From assembly GCA_046714215.1 (NCBI GenBank), contig JBKKBM010000136.1, positions 1 to 14,163 on the forward strand: a stretch of DNA of 14,163 nucleotides, in the 5' to 3' direction. Of this stretch, positions 1 to 7,738 are shown piece by piece; the stretch's first letter is position 1; each line of letters opens with the position of its first letter. Made by a program: the position numbers and the translations under genes. Source of the DNA: DATLCI01 sp046714215. Its GTDB lineage: Bacteria; Acidobacteriota; Terriglobia; Terriglobales; Acidobacteriaceae. The notes below the pieces were generated by a model. It was not told where the DNA came from, ran no database searches, and worked only from the letters and a program-made list of their open reading frames with translations.

Positions 1-1597
1 CATGATCCATGTCAAAGATGGTGGAGTCGCGGCCATGTCCCAGGGCCGTGGCGCGGGTGTGGGCCAGCGCCTCCTGGAATCGCGTATTTCCCTCGACGTG
101 CAGCGGCTGCGGACGGCACAAGCAGGCCGCAGCCGTCAATCGCATCAGTGCAACGATGTTCGTCAGCAATTGGCGGGATGGGATATGGCAGTGCCCATCA
201 ATGAATGCGATCACCTCGCCCCGACTGGCCAGCGCACCCACATTTCTTCCGGCGCTGGATAGTTGTTTTGGGTTGGCCAGCACTTGGATGGAGCAGCGCG
301 CATTCTTGGCGAATTCTTCGACCACGCGGCGCGTCCCGTCCGTAGAGTTGCCGTCGGCCACCAGGACCTCGTAACGGTCGGCGGGGTAATCCTGGTCATC
401 CAGCTGCTGTAACACGCTGCCCAGGTGTTGTTCTTCATTGCGCACCGGGATCACGATGGAGAGGAACGGATTCGCCGTCAATGGAGGCAGCTTTTCCGCG
501 GAAGGCAGGAAGGGCCGCAACAGGTCCAGCAACTGCTCCTTTTGCTGCGTCGGTGAATAGCGTTCCATCATTCGCCCCCGGCCCGCCTCTCCCATCACCT
601 TGGCCGCGGACGGGTCGCGCAGCAGCTTGCCGACGGCCGCCGCGATCGCATCAGCATTTTGCGGCGGCACGACCTCCATGACCCGAGCGGGTAAAGCAAT
701 CTCCGGTACGCCGCCCACCGCCGTGGCCACAACGGGAACACCCGCTGCCATCGCTTCCAACACCACGTTCGGCATTTCTTCAGAGAGCGACGGATTCACC
801 AATACGTTCACGCCGCCGACCAGCTCGCGAAAATCCTTTACATGGCCAGCGAAATGTATCTGGGCGGAACCGCTTGCACGGGCCTCGAGGTCGCTGCGCA
901 GGCGGCCATCGCCAAAGATGAGGAAATGGACTTGAGGGAACTCAGCCAGCAGATCCTTGGCCGCGTCGACAAAAAATGTAGTCCCTTTTTCGGGGCTCAG
1001 CCGACCCGCGCACGCCACTACCACCGCATCTTCCGGCAAGCTTAGGCGTCGCCGTAATTCGCGCCGGGACTGCGCCGGGTCGGTGGTCACGGGCTCAACT
1101 GCGTTGCCCACCAGCCGCGTCTTCCCGGCAAACCCCTCGGCATCCATCTGAGCGCGTTGCGTCTCGGAAAGACAGACGATGTGATCAGAAAAACGGAGCA
1201 TCCAGCGATTCAGCTTTTCGTAGACCCGGACTTTCGTATCTTCCGCGGTCCATCCGCGCAGGAAGCTCGCTACCGGGGTGCTGGTGATGCCGCCCGCTAC
1301 TATGCCCAGGATGTCCGCCTTGTAGCCGTGGGTACACACCAACGCCTGCGGCGTGGTACGAAGGAATTTGACGAGCCGGCTCAGTGCGGCCACGGTGCCA
1401 TGAGGCAGGCTGATCGCTTCCGTGCCTTGCGCGCGCGCCGTTTCGAGCAAAGCTATACCTTCGTCGTCACCGGCAAAGCTGGCGACCGTGGTGGTCGCGG
1501 CGTCTGCGGAAAGTTTGGCGTAGCGCAGGATCTGCCGCTCTGGCCCCCCCACGAATCGGCTGGCACGCACATGCAACACGCCGCGGGACGCCGTCAT
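1..1597 (-). CDS. Two-domain glycosyltransferase, GT4 fused to GT2 (C-terminus beyond window edge)
   Basis: Reading the minus strand from an ATG at 1597 gives 532 codons without a stop before the sequence ends, so the gene is partial at its 3' end. Residues 1 to about 365 are a GT4 (GT-B fold) glycosyltransferase: a donor-domain start GRLSPEKG near 198-205 and an E-x7-E motif at E273/E281 followed by AMAAGVPVVAT. After a short linker, residues 377 onward begin a second domain of the GT2 (GT-A) type: SIVIPVRNEE at 380-389, DGNSTDGT at 415-422, and IDGH at 466-469 where GT2 enzymes carry their metal-binding acidic motif. This half resembles ExoA-like polysaccharide glycosyltransferases. The start overlaps the preceding gene in an ATGA junction and has GAGG seven bases upstream. 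Likely role: adding two successive sugars to a lipid-linked exopolysaccharide unit on the cytoplasmic face. Sugar specificity cannot be read from sequence. Confidence 0.85.
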   Translation of the reverse strand, partial: MTASRGVLHVRASRFVGGPERQILRYAKLSADAATTTVASFAGDDEGIALLETARAQGTEAISLPHGTVAALSRLVKFLRTTPQALVCTHGYKADILGIVAGGITSTPVASFLRGWTAEDTKVRVYEKLNRWMLRFSDHIVCLSETQRAQMDAEGFAGKTRLVGNAVEPVTTDPAQSRRELRRRLSLPEDAVVVACAGRLSPEKGTTFFVDAAKDLLAEFPQVHFLIFGDGRLRSDLEARASGSAQIHFAGHVKDFRELVGGVNVLVNPSLSEEMPNVVLEAMAAGVPVVATAVGGVPEIALPARVMEVVPPQNADAIAAAVGKLLRDPSAAKVMGEAGRGRMMERYSPTQQKEQLLDLLRPFLPSAEKLPPLTANPFLSIVIPVRNEEQHLGSVLQQLDDQDYPADRYEVLVADGNSTDGTRRVVEEFAKNARCSIQVLANPKQLSSAGRNVGALASRGEVIAFIDGHCHIPSRQLLTNIVALMRLTAAACLCRPQPLHVEGNTRFQEALAHTRATALGHGRDSTIFDMDH

Positions 1598-2859
1598 GGC
1601 GCGGCCTCGCGGTCCGCAGCAAACTCCAGCCAAACCTGTTCGGCCTTTGCGCTGAGCGCCTCCCAACCGTAGCTACGCTCGACCAACGAGCGGCCCTCGT
1701 CTCCAAGTTTTTTGCGCAACTCTGCCGACGCGCTTAGCTCCGCCATAGCTCGCGCAAAATCCTCCGGCGTGTCGGCCAGGATGATGTCTTTGTCATGCGT
1801 CACGGCTAGGCCTTCGGCGCCGATCGTGGTCGAGACCACGGCTTTGCCCATGGCCAGCGCTTCCAGGATCTTCAGCCGGCTGCCCCCCCCGATGCGTAGC
1901 GGGACAATGACGATGCCGGCTTCAGCCAAGTGTGGCCGCGTGTCTGGAACCTCGCCGGCAAATTCAATCCCCCTCCGGCCTGCGAGGAAGCGCTGCAGCG
2001 AATCCGGTGCCCGCCGTCCGATGATCTTGGTGCGGAACTGCGGCAGCCGTTGATCCAGCAGCGGCTGGATAGATTCGACAAAGAACCGGACCGCGTCCAC
2101 GTTCGGGAACCACTCCAGCGCGCCGATGAATACCGCCCGCTCGCTTGCACCCTCCTCGTGCGGAGAGAAATGTTGCAGGTCCACGCCGTTGTCCACCACG
2201 CGGGCATGCTGTGCGCCCCAGGCTGAAGCCTGCGCCGCATCAGCGGCGCTCACGCCCGTGACCGCACTGGCAGCGGAGAGTGCCCGGCGTTCAAAGCGCT
2301 CCATCTTGGCTGCCTGCAAACTGAAAAAGACTCTAGCGAGTAGATTAGACGCTCGTTCCGCGCGGCGCGCCCAGATCTGCGATTCGATGTTGTGCGTAGC
2401 GATCAGAGTAGGAATGCCTATGCCGGAAAGATAGCGCGCATAGGGAGTCCATTCGCAATGGACCAGGTCGAAAGATGTGCCGTCGAGCAAGGCCCGCAGC
2501 TTTTGCCGGAAGCGTGCCGTGTGATGCTTGGCCACCGAATACGGATACGGAGACACGAGGTTCCACAGCAGCTTGGCATACAAGGCCGGTCCTGCTTCAG
2601 CGGGGATGGCATCCACGCTCACTACCTTGATCCCAGCACTGCCGGCGGCGGCTGCTTGTTCTGGCGTGAGGTGACCGTGACAAAGAAAAGTGATGTCATG
2701 CCGCGTCGCCAGACGGCGTAGCAGGTTCCAGGTGCGGATGGGCTTGCCTGAATCCGGGGGGTACGGAAAATATTCATCCATCACCAGCACCCGCAGGCGT
2801 TTCGGCAGAGTCGTGGCGCCAGCCACAGTAGCCGGCAGTTCGCCCAGCGCCGGGTTCAT
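1594..2859 (-). CDS. GT4-family glycosyltransferase, PEP-CTERM/EpsH-system Stp1-like
   Basis: A 421-residue protein with the two Rossmann-like halves of a GT-B glycosyltransferase. The N-terminal half starts near residue 22 (RLRVLVMDEYFPYPPDSGKP) and carries the SGKPIRTWNLLRRLA stretch, like the donor-poor loop of sugar transferases associated with EpsH1/PEP-CTERM loci (Stp1 group, from memory of the family). The C-terminal half contains DNGVDLQHFSP, the FIGALEWFPNVDA strand-loop and RIGGGSRLKILEALAMGKAVV, which corresponds to the nucleotide-sugar binding region; the first Glu of the usual E-x7-E motif is not present. I start at the ATG overlapping the TGA of the upstream gene by one base; AAGGG lies about nine bases before it. 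The open frame extends further upstream, but that extension is the shadow of the neighbouring phosphoglycosyltransferase gene. Cytoplasmic; likely extends the lipid-linked oligosaccharide. Confidence 0.9.
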   Translation of the reverse strand: MNPALGELPATVAGATTLPKRLRVLVMDEYFPYPPDSGKPIRTWNLLRRLATRHDITFLCHGHLTPEQAAAAGSAGIKVVSVDAIPAEAGPALYAKLLWNLVSPYPYSVAKHHTARFRQKLRALLDGTSFDLVHCEWTPYARYLSGIGIPTLIATHNIESQIWARRAERASNLLARVFFSLQAAKMERFERRALSAASAVTGVSAADAAQASAWGAQHARVVDNGVDLQHFSPHEEGASERAVFIGALEWFPNVDAVRFFVESIQPLLDQRLPQFRTKIIGRRAPDSLQRFLAGRRGIEFAGEVPDTRPHLAEAGIVIVPLRIGGGSRLKILEALAMGKAVVSTTIGAEGLAVTHDKDIILADTPEDFARAMAELSASAELRKKLGDEGRSLVERSYGWEALSAKAEQVWLEFAADREAAP

Positions 2860-4244
2860 CACCGCGCACCCTTCCCAAACAGCACGATCTTGATGGTCTG
2901 GAAGAGGATCATGAAGTCCAGCGAAGGCGAGACGTTCTTGATGTAGAAAAGATCGTACTCGAGCTTCTCTTTGGAATCTTCCACCGTCGCGCCGTAGTGC
3001 AGCGAGACCTGCGCCCAGCCGGTGATGCCGGGGCGGACGGAGTGCCGCAGGTCGTAAAAGGGGATTTGCTCGATGAGCTGTTCCACGAAATGAGGACGCT
3101 CGGGACGGGGCCCGACGAAGCCCATTTGGCCGTACAGCACATTCAGGAATTGCGGCAGTTCGTCGAACCGTACCTTGCGGATGATGCGGCCTACCCGCGT
3201 GATGCGCGGATCTTTCTCCAGCGCCCAGACTGGGCCACTCACGGATTCCGCGTCGATGCGCATGGAGCGGAACTTCAGGATCTCGAACGGACGTCCGTTC
3301 TTGCCGGTCCGCGTCTGCCGATAGAGCACCGGCCCTTGGGAATCGAGTTTGATCGCGATGGCCACCAGCAGCATGATTGGCCCACAAAGGATGAGCGCCA
3401 ACACCCCGCCCAGGAAGCCGAAGATGCGCGCGTATGCCCGGCGGAAAGGGGATTGCAGAAAGCCTTCGGAAAAGATCAGAGAACTGGGATGGATGCTCTC
3501 CACCGGGATCTTGCCGGTGATCTTCTGGTAGAGCGTGCTCGCCTCTTCGATCAGCAGTCCCTGCATGCGCTTTTTCAGCAGCATGTTGATGGGCAGCTGT
3601 TGGCGGCGCTCCTTCAGCGCGACGATCAACCGGTCGGGCGACGTCTCGGTGATGATCGATTCCAGGTGGGCCAGCGTTCCCAGGTCTTTCAATCCCTCGA
3701 TCGGCGTTTGCCCTTCCTCGTTTTCCGAGACGGTGCCGAGCAATTCGATAGGCAGATCCGGGCGATTTTTGATCTCGCGCGCCAGGTCCTGCACCGCGGC
3801 GGCCGAGCCCACCAGCAAAATACGCTCCCCGCCGCCATAGGTGCGGTTCAGCCATTCCACCAAAAAGCGCCACAGCAGGATGGTGAACACCGTCGCCAGG
3901 ATGGATATCTCGACCACTCGTTCGCCCATGCGCATCTCGGGGAAGAACAGGAACAGCCCCGCCAGCAGGATGGCCGCGGCGCCTAGCGCCTGCAAAAGGC
4001 GAAAAAATACTTCCACCTTAGAGGCGACTGTGCGCAGATCATAGATATCGGCGTAGTAAAAGCACAATTGGCAGATCGCCGTGACCACCAGCGCCTTGAG
4101 AAACAAGGATGGGTGGGCTGCGATCTCAGAAGTCCCCAGTTGAAAGGCCAGGGTGGCCCAGATCGCCAGCAGGATCAGGACGTTCTCGGTGACCAGCAGC
4201 ACGAAGAGCCGGCCGGGAAAGTATTGATTGAGGACCTTGATCAT
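2859..4244 (-). CDS. Membrane phosphoglycosyltransferase starting the repeat unit (EpsB/WcaJ type)
   Basis: A 461-residue polyprenyl-phosphate sugar phosphotransferase of the large, multi-spanning PGT class. Hydrophobic segments lie near residues 12-36, 47-66, 85-103 and 112-132, followed by a CoA-binding-like domain (GGGERILLVGSA near 137-148). A fifth hydrophobic segment (FLGGVLALILCGPIMLLVAI) precedes the catalytic domain. That domain shows all the usual signatures in order: KFRSM, DELPQFLNVLYG, GPRPERP and PGITGWAQV. It transfers a sugar-1-phosphate to undecaprenyl phosphate at the inner membrane, the first committed step of polymer synthesis. Its length and N-terminus (MIKVLNQYFPGR) agree with the sugar transferase subfamily found in PEP-CTERM polysaccharide loci. 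It starts inside the preceding gene (ATGA overlap) without a clear ribosome binding site, so translation is probably coupled. The exact sugar is not predictable. Confidence 0.95.
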   Translation of the reverse strand: MIKVLNQYFPGRLFVLLVTENVLILLAIWATLAFQLGTSEIAAHPSLFLKALVVTAICQLCFYYADIYDLRTVASKVEVFFRLLQALGAAAILLAGLFLFFPEMRMGERVVEISILATVFTILLWRFLVEWLNRTYGGGERILLVGSAAAVQDLAREIKNRPDLPIELLGTVSENEEGQTPIEGLKDLGTLAHLESIITETSPDRLIVALKERRQQLPINMLLKKRMQGLLIEEASTLYQKITGKIPVESIHPSSLIFSEGFLQSPFRRAYARIFGFLGGVLALILCGPIMLLVAIAIKLDSQGPVLYRQTRTGKNGRPFEILKFRSMRIDAESVSGPVWALEKDPRITRVGRIIRKVRFDELPQFLNVLYGQMGFVGPRPERPHFVEQLIEQIPFYDLRHSVRPGITGWAQVSLHYGATVEDSKEKLEYDLFYIKNVSPSLDFMILFQTIKIVLFGKGAR

Positions 4245-5161
4245 CGTTTCGTGCTTTGGCCCAGATATCCGGTGTAGTAGCGGCTCTGGGGAGGCCGTCG
4301 GGCTCCGTTAAGGATGGTTCCCAGAAGTTTGGAGCCGAGCATGTCCGCCGACTGCTTGACCAGTTCTGCGGGAGTAGTGTGGGCCCGGCAGGCGAGCACG
4401 GCACCGTCCAGCAGAGGCGCCAGCACTTGGGTGTCGGCTACGGGAATGAGCGGCGCCGCGTCTACGATCACGATATCGTATTGCTTAGTCGCTTCCTGGA
4501 GAAACGTCTGCATTCGCGAGCTATGCAGCAACTCCGCTGATTCTTCCATCAACGGTAGTGAGGGCACCACATCCAGATTGGAATTGATCTTCCAGCAGAC
4601 TTCATGGAAGCTGGCATGCTCCCGCAGATAGGTGTTCAAGCCCTTCGGTGGGGTCATCTTGAGAAAATTACCTACGCTGGGCTTGCGCAGGTCGGCATCC
4701 ACCAGCAGCACGCGCACGTTCTCCAGTTGCGCCAGCGCGAACGCCAGGTTTACAGCCAGCACGGTCTTGCCTTCTTCCGGGATGGCGCTGGTCACCAGCA
4801 ACGTCTTCACCTTGCGCGCGCGTATGACCTCCCACACTCGGGTTCGCAGCACGCGGCACTGTTCCATCGCGATGATGTTCGGTTCCAGGACTGGTGGCGT
4901 GAGGAACGCGACCAGCTTCTCGATCTGCCCCTTCAATGTGAAGGTTTGTTTGGGGACGTCTACTACGCGCGCCGGGATCGGGACCCTGATCGCCGCCCTC
5001 TCCGGTTGGTCCGCTACGGCCACGGATGCCGCCGCAGCCCCCGTAGAGGCCGCAGTCACAGAAGCGGCAACCACGGAGGCTTCCCGCGTTTCCGCAAGGG
5101 GTTGGACCTCTTCCACCGGTTGCCCCGTGGCCCGTTTGATCGCTTGATAGAAGAATCCCAT
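4241..5161 (-). CDS. BY-kinase / CpsD-type tyrosine autokinase of exopolysaccharide locus
   Basis: A 306-residue P-loop ATPase of the bacterial tyrosine kinase family. Walker A is SAIPEEGKT at 125-133, Walker A' is VLLVDAD at 151-157, and Walker B is DIVIVDAAP at 229-237. Three tyrosines close to the C-terminus (Y295, Y296, Y299) form a small cluster of the kind these kinases autophosphorylate. There are no membrane segments, so it would act with the separate Wzz-like protein encoded two genes upstream, as in Gram-positive CapA/CapB pairs. Residues about 23-58 are a low-complexity Ala/Val/Ser/Thr linker after a short N-terminal helix. The ATG at 5161 shares one base with the TAA of the upstream gene and has GAGG six bases before it; the longer open frame upstream is a shadow. 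Role: phosphorylation-cycled control of polymerisation and export. An alternative reading as a ParA/MinD-type ATPase is less likely given the context. Confidence 0.9.
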   Translation of the reverse strand: MGFFYQAIKRATGQPVEEVQPLAETREASVVAASVTAASTGAAAASVAVADQPERAAIRVPIPARVVDVPKQTFTLKGQIEKLVAFLTPPVLEPNIIAMEQCRVLRTRVWEVIRARKVKTLLVTSAIPEEGKTVLAVNLAFALAQLENVRVLLVDADLRKPSVGNFLKMTPPKGLNTYLREHASFHEVCWKINSNLDVVPSLPLMEESAELLHSSRMQTFLQEATKQYDIVIVDAAPLIPVADTQVLAPLLDGAVLACRAHTTPAELVKQSADMLGSKLLGTILNGARRPPQSRYYTGYLGQSTKR

Positions 5162-6171
5162 TACTCGCCTCGTTGCACCGCGGCCGAAAGGGCCTTTTCC
5201 GGTTTCATGTGATTGGGGGCCTGCAGGTTCTCTACGAACTGCCTCAGCGCTTCCGGAACCTGCCCGGACTTGAGGTCGCTGACTACTTCTTTCCACGAAC
5301 TGGAAGCGCGCATCACGTCCTGATGCACGGACGCGGCTGACGCGGTTTCCACCATCACTTCGGTCAACTCGAGATGTTCCACCACCTGCTGCACCGTGAT
5401 GGCATCCACCTCGGTGGCGTTGCGGGCATAGGCCGCCAGTAGACAGTTGTCCGCGATGCTGTTCAGCAACCGCGGGATCCCGCCGGAGAAGGTGTACATC
5501 ACCTCCACCGCCTCCGGCTGGAAGATGGAGCGCCCGTCGCCGCCGGCGGAAAGCAGCCGGCGATGGATGTACTGCCACGACTCTTGCGCGTTCAACGCCT
5601 TCAACCGGCACCGCACCACGATCCTTTGCCGCAGCGCGCGCAGCTCGAACGTGTCCAGCTTGTCTGACATCTCCGGCTGGGAAGCCAGCACGAACTGTAG
5701 CAGCTTCTGGCCATCCGCTTCCAGGTTCGAAAGCATGCGGATCTGTTCCAGCAACGGTCGGCTCAGTTCCTGGGCCTCATCTACGATCAGCACCGGGATC
5801 AGATTGCGCCGGTGCTGCTGGCGCAGGAAGCGTTGCAGCACGTCCAGCATCTCTACGTTGCTGCTGCGGAATCCGTCCAAGCCGAACCCGCGCAGCATCG
5901 CCTCAAAGAACTCTTCGGTCTTGCTGAGGATGGGATTCAGGATCACGCTGGTGGTCACGCGCGTCGACTTCAGCATCTCCAGGGTGGCGCGTACCAGCGT
6001 CGTTTTGCCGGTACCCGCTTCGCCCAGCATCAGGATGATGCCTTTGCGCTCGCGCACCCCGTAGAGCAGGTGCGCCATCGCATCGCAGTGCGACTCGCTG
6101 TAATAAAGAAAGCGGGGGTCGCTGACTAGGTTGAACGGGTTTTCTTTCAAGCCAAAAAAGTCTAGATACAT
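5161..6171 (-). CDS. ExeA-like AAA ATPase of PEP-CTERM/exopolysaccharide loci
   Basis: A 336-residue AAA-type ATPase. It begins with MYLDFFGLKENPFNLVSDP, the N-terminal signature of the ExeA/GspA-like family, followed by Walker A GEAGTGKTT at 50-58 and Walker B VLIVDEAQ at 127-134 (D131, E132). The stretch GGIPRLLNSIADNCLL near 238-253 is the sensor-2 region typical of this family. No transmembrane segment or peptidoglycan-binding domain is visible, unlike full-length ExeA; the C-terminal ~70 residues are unassigned. ATPases of this type occur as a conserved member of EpsH/XrtA-type polysaccharide loci, but their mechanistic role there is not established to my knowledge; assembly or motor function for the export complex is a guess. 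The start follows the upstream TAA directly with no gap, with GAGG ten bases before it. Confidence 0.9.
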   Translation of the reverse strand: MYLDFFGLKENPFNLVSDPRFLYYSESHCDAMAHLLYGVRERKGIILMLGEAGTGKTTLVRATLEMLKSTRVTTSVILNPILSKTEEFFEAMLRGFGLDGFRSSNVEMLDVLQRFLRQQHRRNLIPVLIVDEAQELSRPLLEQIRMLSNLEADGQKLLQFVLASQPEMSDKLDTFELRALRQRIVVRCRLKALNAQESWQYIHRRLLSAGGDGRSIFQPEAVEVMYTFSGGIPRLLNSIADNCLLAAYARNATEVDAITVQQVVEHLELTEVMVETASAASVHQDVMRASSSWKEVVSDLKSGQVPEALRQFVENLQAPNHMKPEKALSAAVQRGE

Positions 6172-7722
6172 TTAGAACCAGCCTCGAATGTCGAATGCTT
6201 CCGGCGACCGCCGGTAGGCATACGCCAAAATTCCCATTGCCAATGCGGCCGCCGTCGCCCCGCACGCATACCCTATCTTCTTCTTCTTCTTCTCGGCCGC
6301 GAATGTCGTCGGCGTCATGATCATGGGCAGCGTGCCCAGCACCCGCATGGGGACCAGGAAGGCTAGATCTTTATCGGTGTGCAGGCTCGGGTCTTTGTAC
6401 TCGAACAGCAGGCCCAGTCCGCAACCCACCACGATGCCGCCCACCAGCCCTATCAGGTTCAGCTGCAAGAGGTCTGGTTTAAATGGCTTTTCCGGGAAGT
6501 TCGCCGGATCCAGGATGCGGAACTGCTCGCCTTTCGCGTGCCGCTCCATCTCCGCTGCCATGCCAGAAGAATTCTTTTTCTGCAGCAACTGCTCGTAGTT
6601 CGTCTTCGACGTGAGATAGTCGCGGTTGATCTCTGAGAACTGCTGCTCCACGTTGGGCAGGACGTCGATGCGGCCTTGCAATCCGCGGATCCGTCCCTCC
6701 ATCTCGGTCTGCCGCCGGGTGCGCTCTTTGATCTCCTGGTCGATGGCCAGCAGTTGGCTCTTGATCCGGTCGGGTTGCTCCGAGGCCGCGGCATTCTTCG
6801 CCTCGGTCGCGGCCAAGGTGGTTGCCTTGGCTTCCAACGCCTGCACTTCATTGCGCAGGCGGATCACATCCGGATGGTTGGGAGTGTATTTCTCCTCCGC
6901 CGCCACCAGTTCCGCCCGCCGGTTGTCCAGCCCCGCCTCGAATCCTGGCTTGTTCACCGGCGACGTCCCGCGCTTTTCCATCGATTCCAGCAGGGATTCC
7001 AGATAGGTCTTCTGCTGCTGGGCCCGCCCGATGGCGTCACTATTCGCTTGTAACAGTCCTTGGAACTGTCCCAACACCTGCAGATTGGCCGTTTGCTGCT
7101 CCGGCAGGCTGCCGATATTGCGTGCTTTGAACGCGCGGATCTTGTCTTCCTGCTCCTTCAGCGTCTGCGCTGCCTTGTTCAATTCGCTCTCGATGAATGA
7201 GTCCGTCCCTTGCGCCTGGTCTTGCCGGACCTTCAGGTTCTCTTCGATGAACAGCGACGCGATCTGCCGCGTGACTTGTTGCACCAGCGCTGGATCTTTT
7301 CCGCTGTACGAGATCTGGAATGCCGCCGACGACTTTGACCGGGTATTCTCCGTCACCACCTCTACCTTGATGTCCTTGCGCATCATCTCGATGATGTCTT
7401 CCTGCGACATGCGGCCCTTTTGATCTTTGTAAAGACCAAACTGATCGACGATCTTCTGGAGCCGGGTGCGGCTCAGGATCTCCTGGCTTATGGTTTGCAG
7501 ACGATCGGTCACATCACTGCTGACCGTTGCCTTCACGTAGTCGGCGGGCACCTTCTGCGGATCTACCAGGATCAGCGTCTGCGAACGATAGAACTTCGGC
7601 AGCCGCACGCTCACCAGCGACATGCTGATCGTGATCATCACCGCGGGAATAATGATCCACCACTTGCGCCGATTAAAAATGTCAAGGTAATCCGATATTT
7701 CTGTTGGGGGGCGCTTTTGCAT
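6172..7722 (-). CDS. Wzz-type polysaccharide chain-length / co-polymerase protein (PCP)
   Basis: A 516-residue inner-membrane polysaccharide co-polymerase. A first membrane segment (WWIIIPAVMITISMSLVSV) lies near residues 21-39 behind a Wzz-type N-terminus (ISDYLDIFNRRKWW). A long periplasmic part follows, mostly predicted coiled coil from about 160 to 385. A second membrane segment lies near 418-440 (LLQLNLIGLVGGIVVGCGLG), then a cytoplasmic stretch with a run of lysines, and a third hydrophobic segment near 483-501 (CGATAAALAMGILAYAY). Length and layout fit the large PCP group of PEP-CTERM loci. I place the start at the ATG at 7722, which has GGAAGG seven bases upstream, rather than the TTG at 7752, which would overlap the previous gene by 14 bases. 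Sixteen bases separate it from that gene. It has no kinase domain; the separate tyrosine kinase two genes downstream is its likely partner. Confidence 0.92.
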   Translation of the reverse strand: MQKRPPTEISDYLDIFNRRKWWIIIPAVMITISMSLVSVRLPKFYRSQTLILVDPQKVPADYVKATVSSDVTDRLQTISQEILSRTRLQKIVDQFGLYKDQKGRMSQEDIIEMMRKDIKVEVVTENTRSKSSAAFQISYSGKDPALVQQVTRQIASLFIEENLKVRQDQAQGTDSFIESELNKAAQTLKEQEDKIRAFKARNIGSLPEQQTANLQVLGQFQGLLQANSDAIGRAQQQKTYLESLLESMEKRGTSPVNKPGFEAGLDNRRAELVAAEEKYTPNHPDVIRLRNEVQALEAKATTLAATEAKNAAASEQPDRIKSQLLAIDQEIKERTRRQTEMEGRIRGLQGRIDVLPNVEQQFSEINRDYLTSKTNYEQLLQKKNSSGMAAEMERHAKGEQFRILDPANFPEKPFKPDLLQLNLIGLVGGIVVGCGLGLLFEYKDPSLHTDKDLAFLVPMRVLGTLPMIMTPTTFAAEKKKKKIGYACGATAAALAMGILAYAYRRSPEAFDIRGWF

Positions 7723-7738
7723 AATGTTTCCTTCCGGC

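Noticed and set aside
2860..3873. Extended N-terminus for the GT4 glycosyltransferase at 1594-2859
   Set aside because: The extension lies out of frame within the phosphoglycosyltransferase gene and has shadow-like composition; the ATG at 2859 overlaps the upstream stop as at other junctions in this operon.
2997..3986. Long plus-strand open frame opposite the phosphoglycosyltransferase gene
   Set aside because: It is the complement of a well-supported gene with all catalytic motifs; its translation is rich in Arg, Gln and His without any domain, as expected for an antisense shadow.
5162..5611. Extended N-terminus for the tyrosine kinase
   Set aside because: This stretch is an alternative frame of the ATPase gene; a good ribosome binding site lies before the ATG at 5161.
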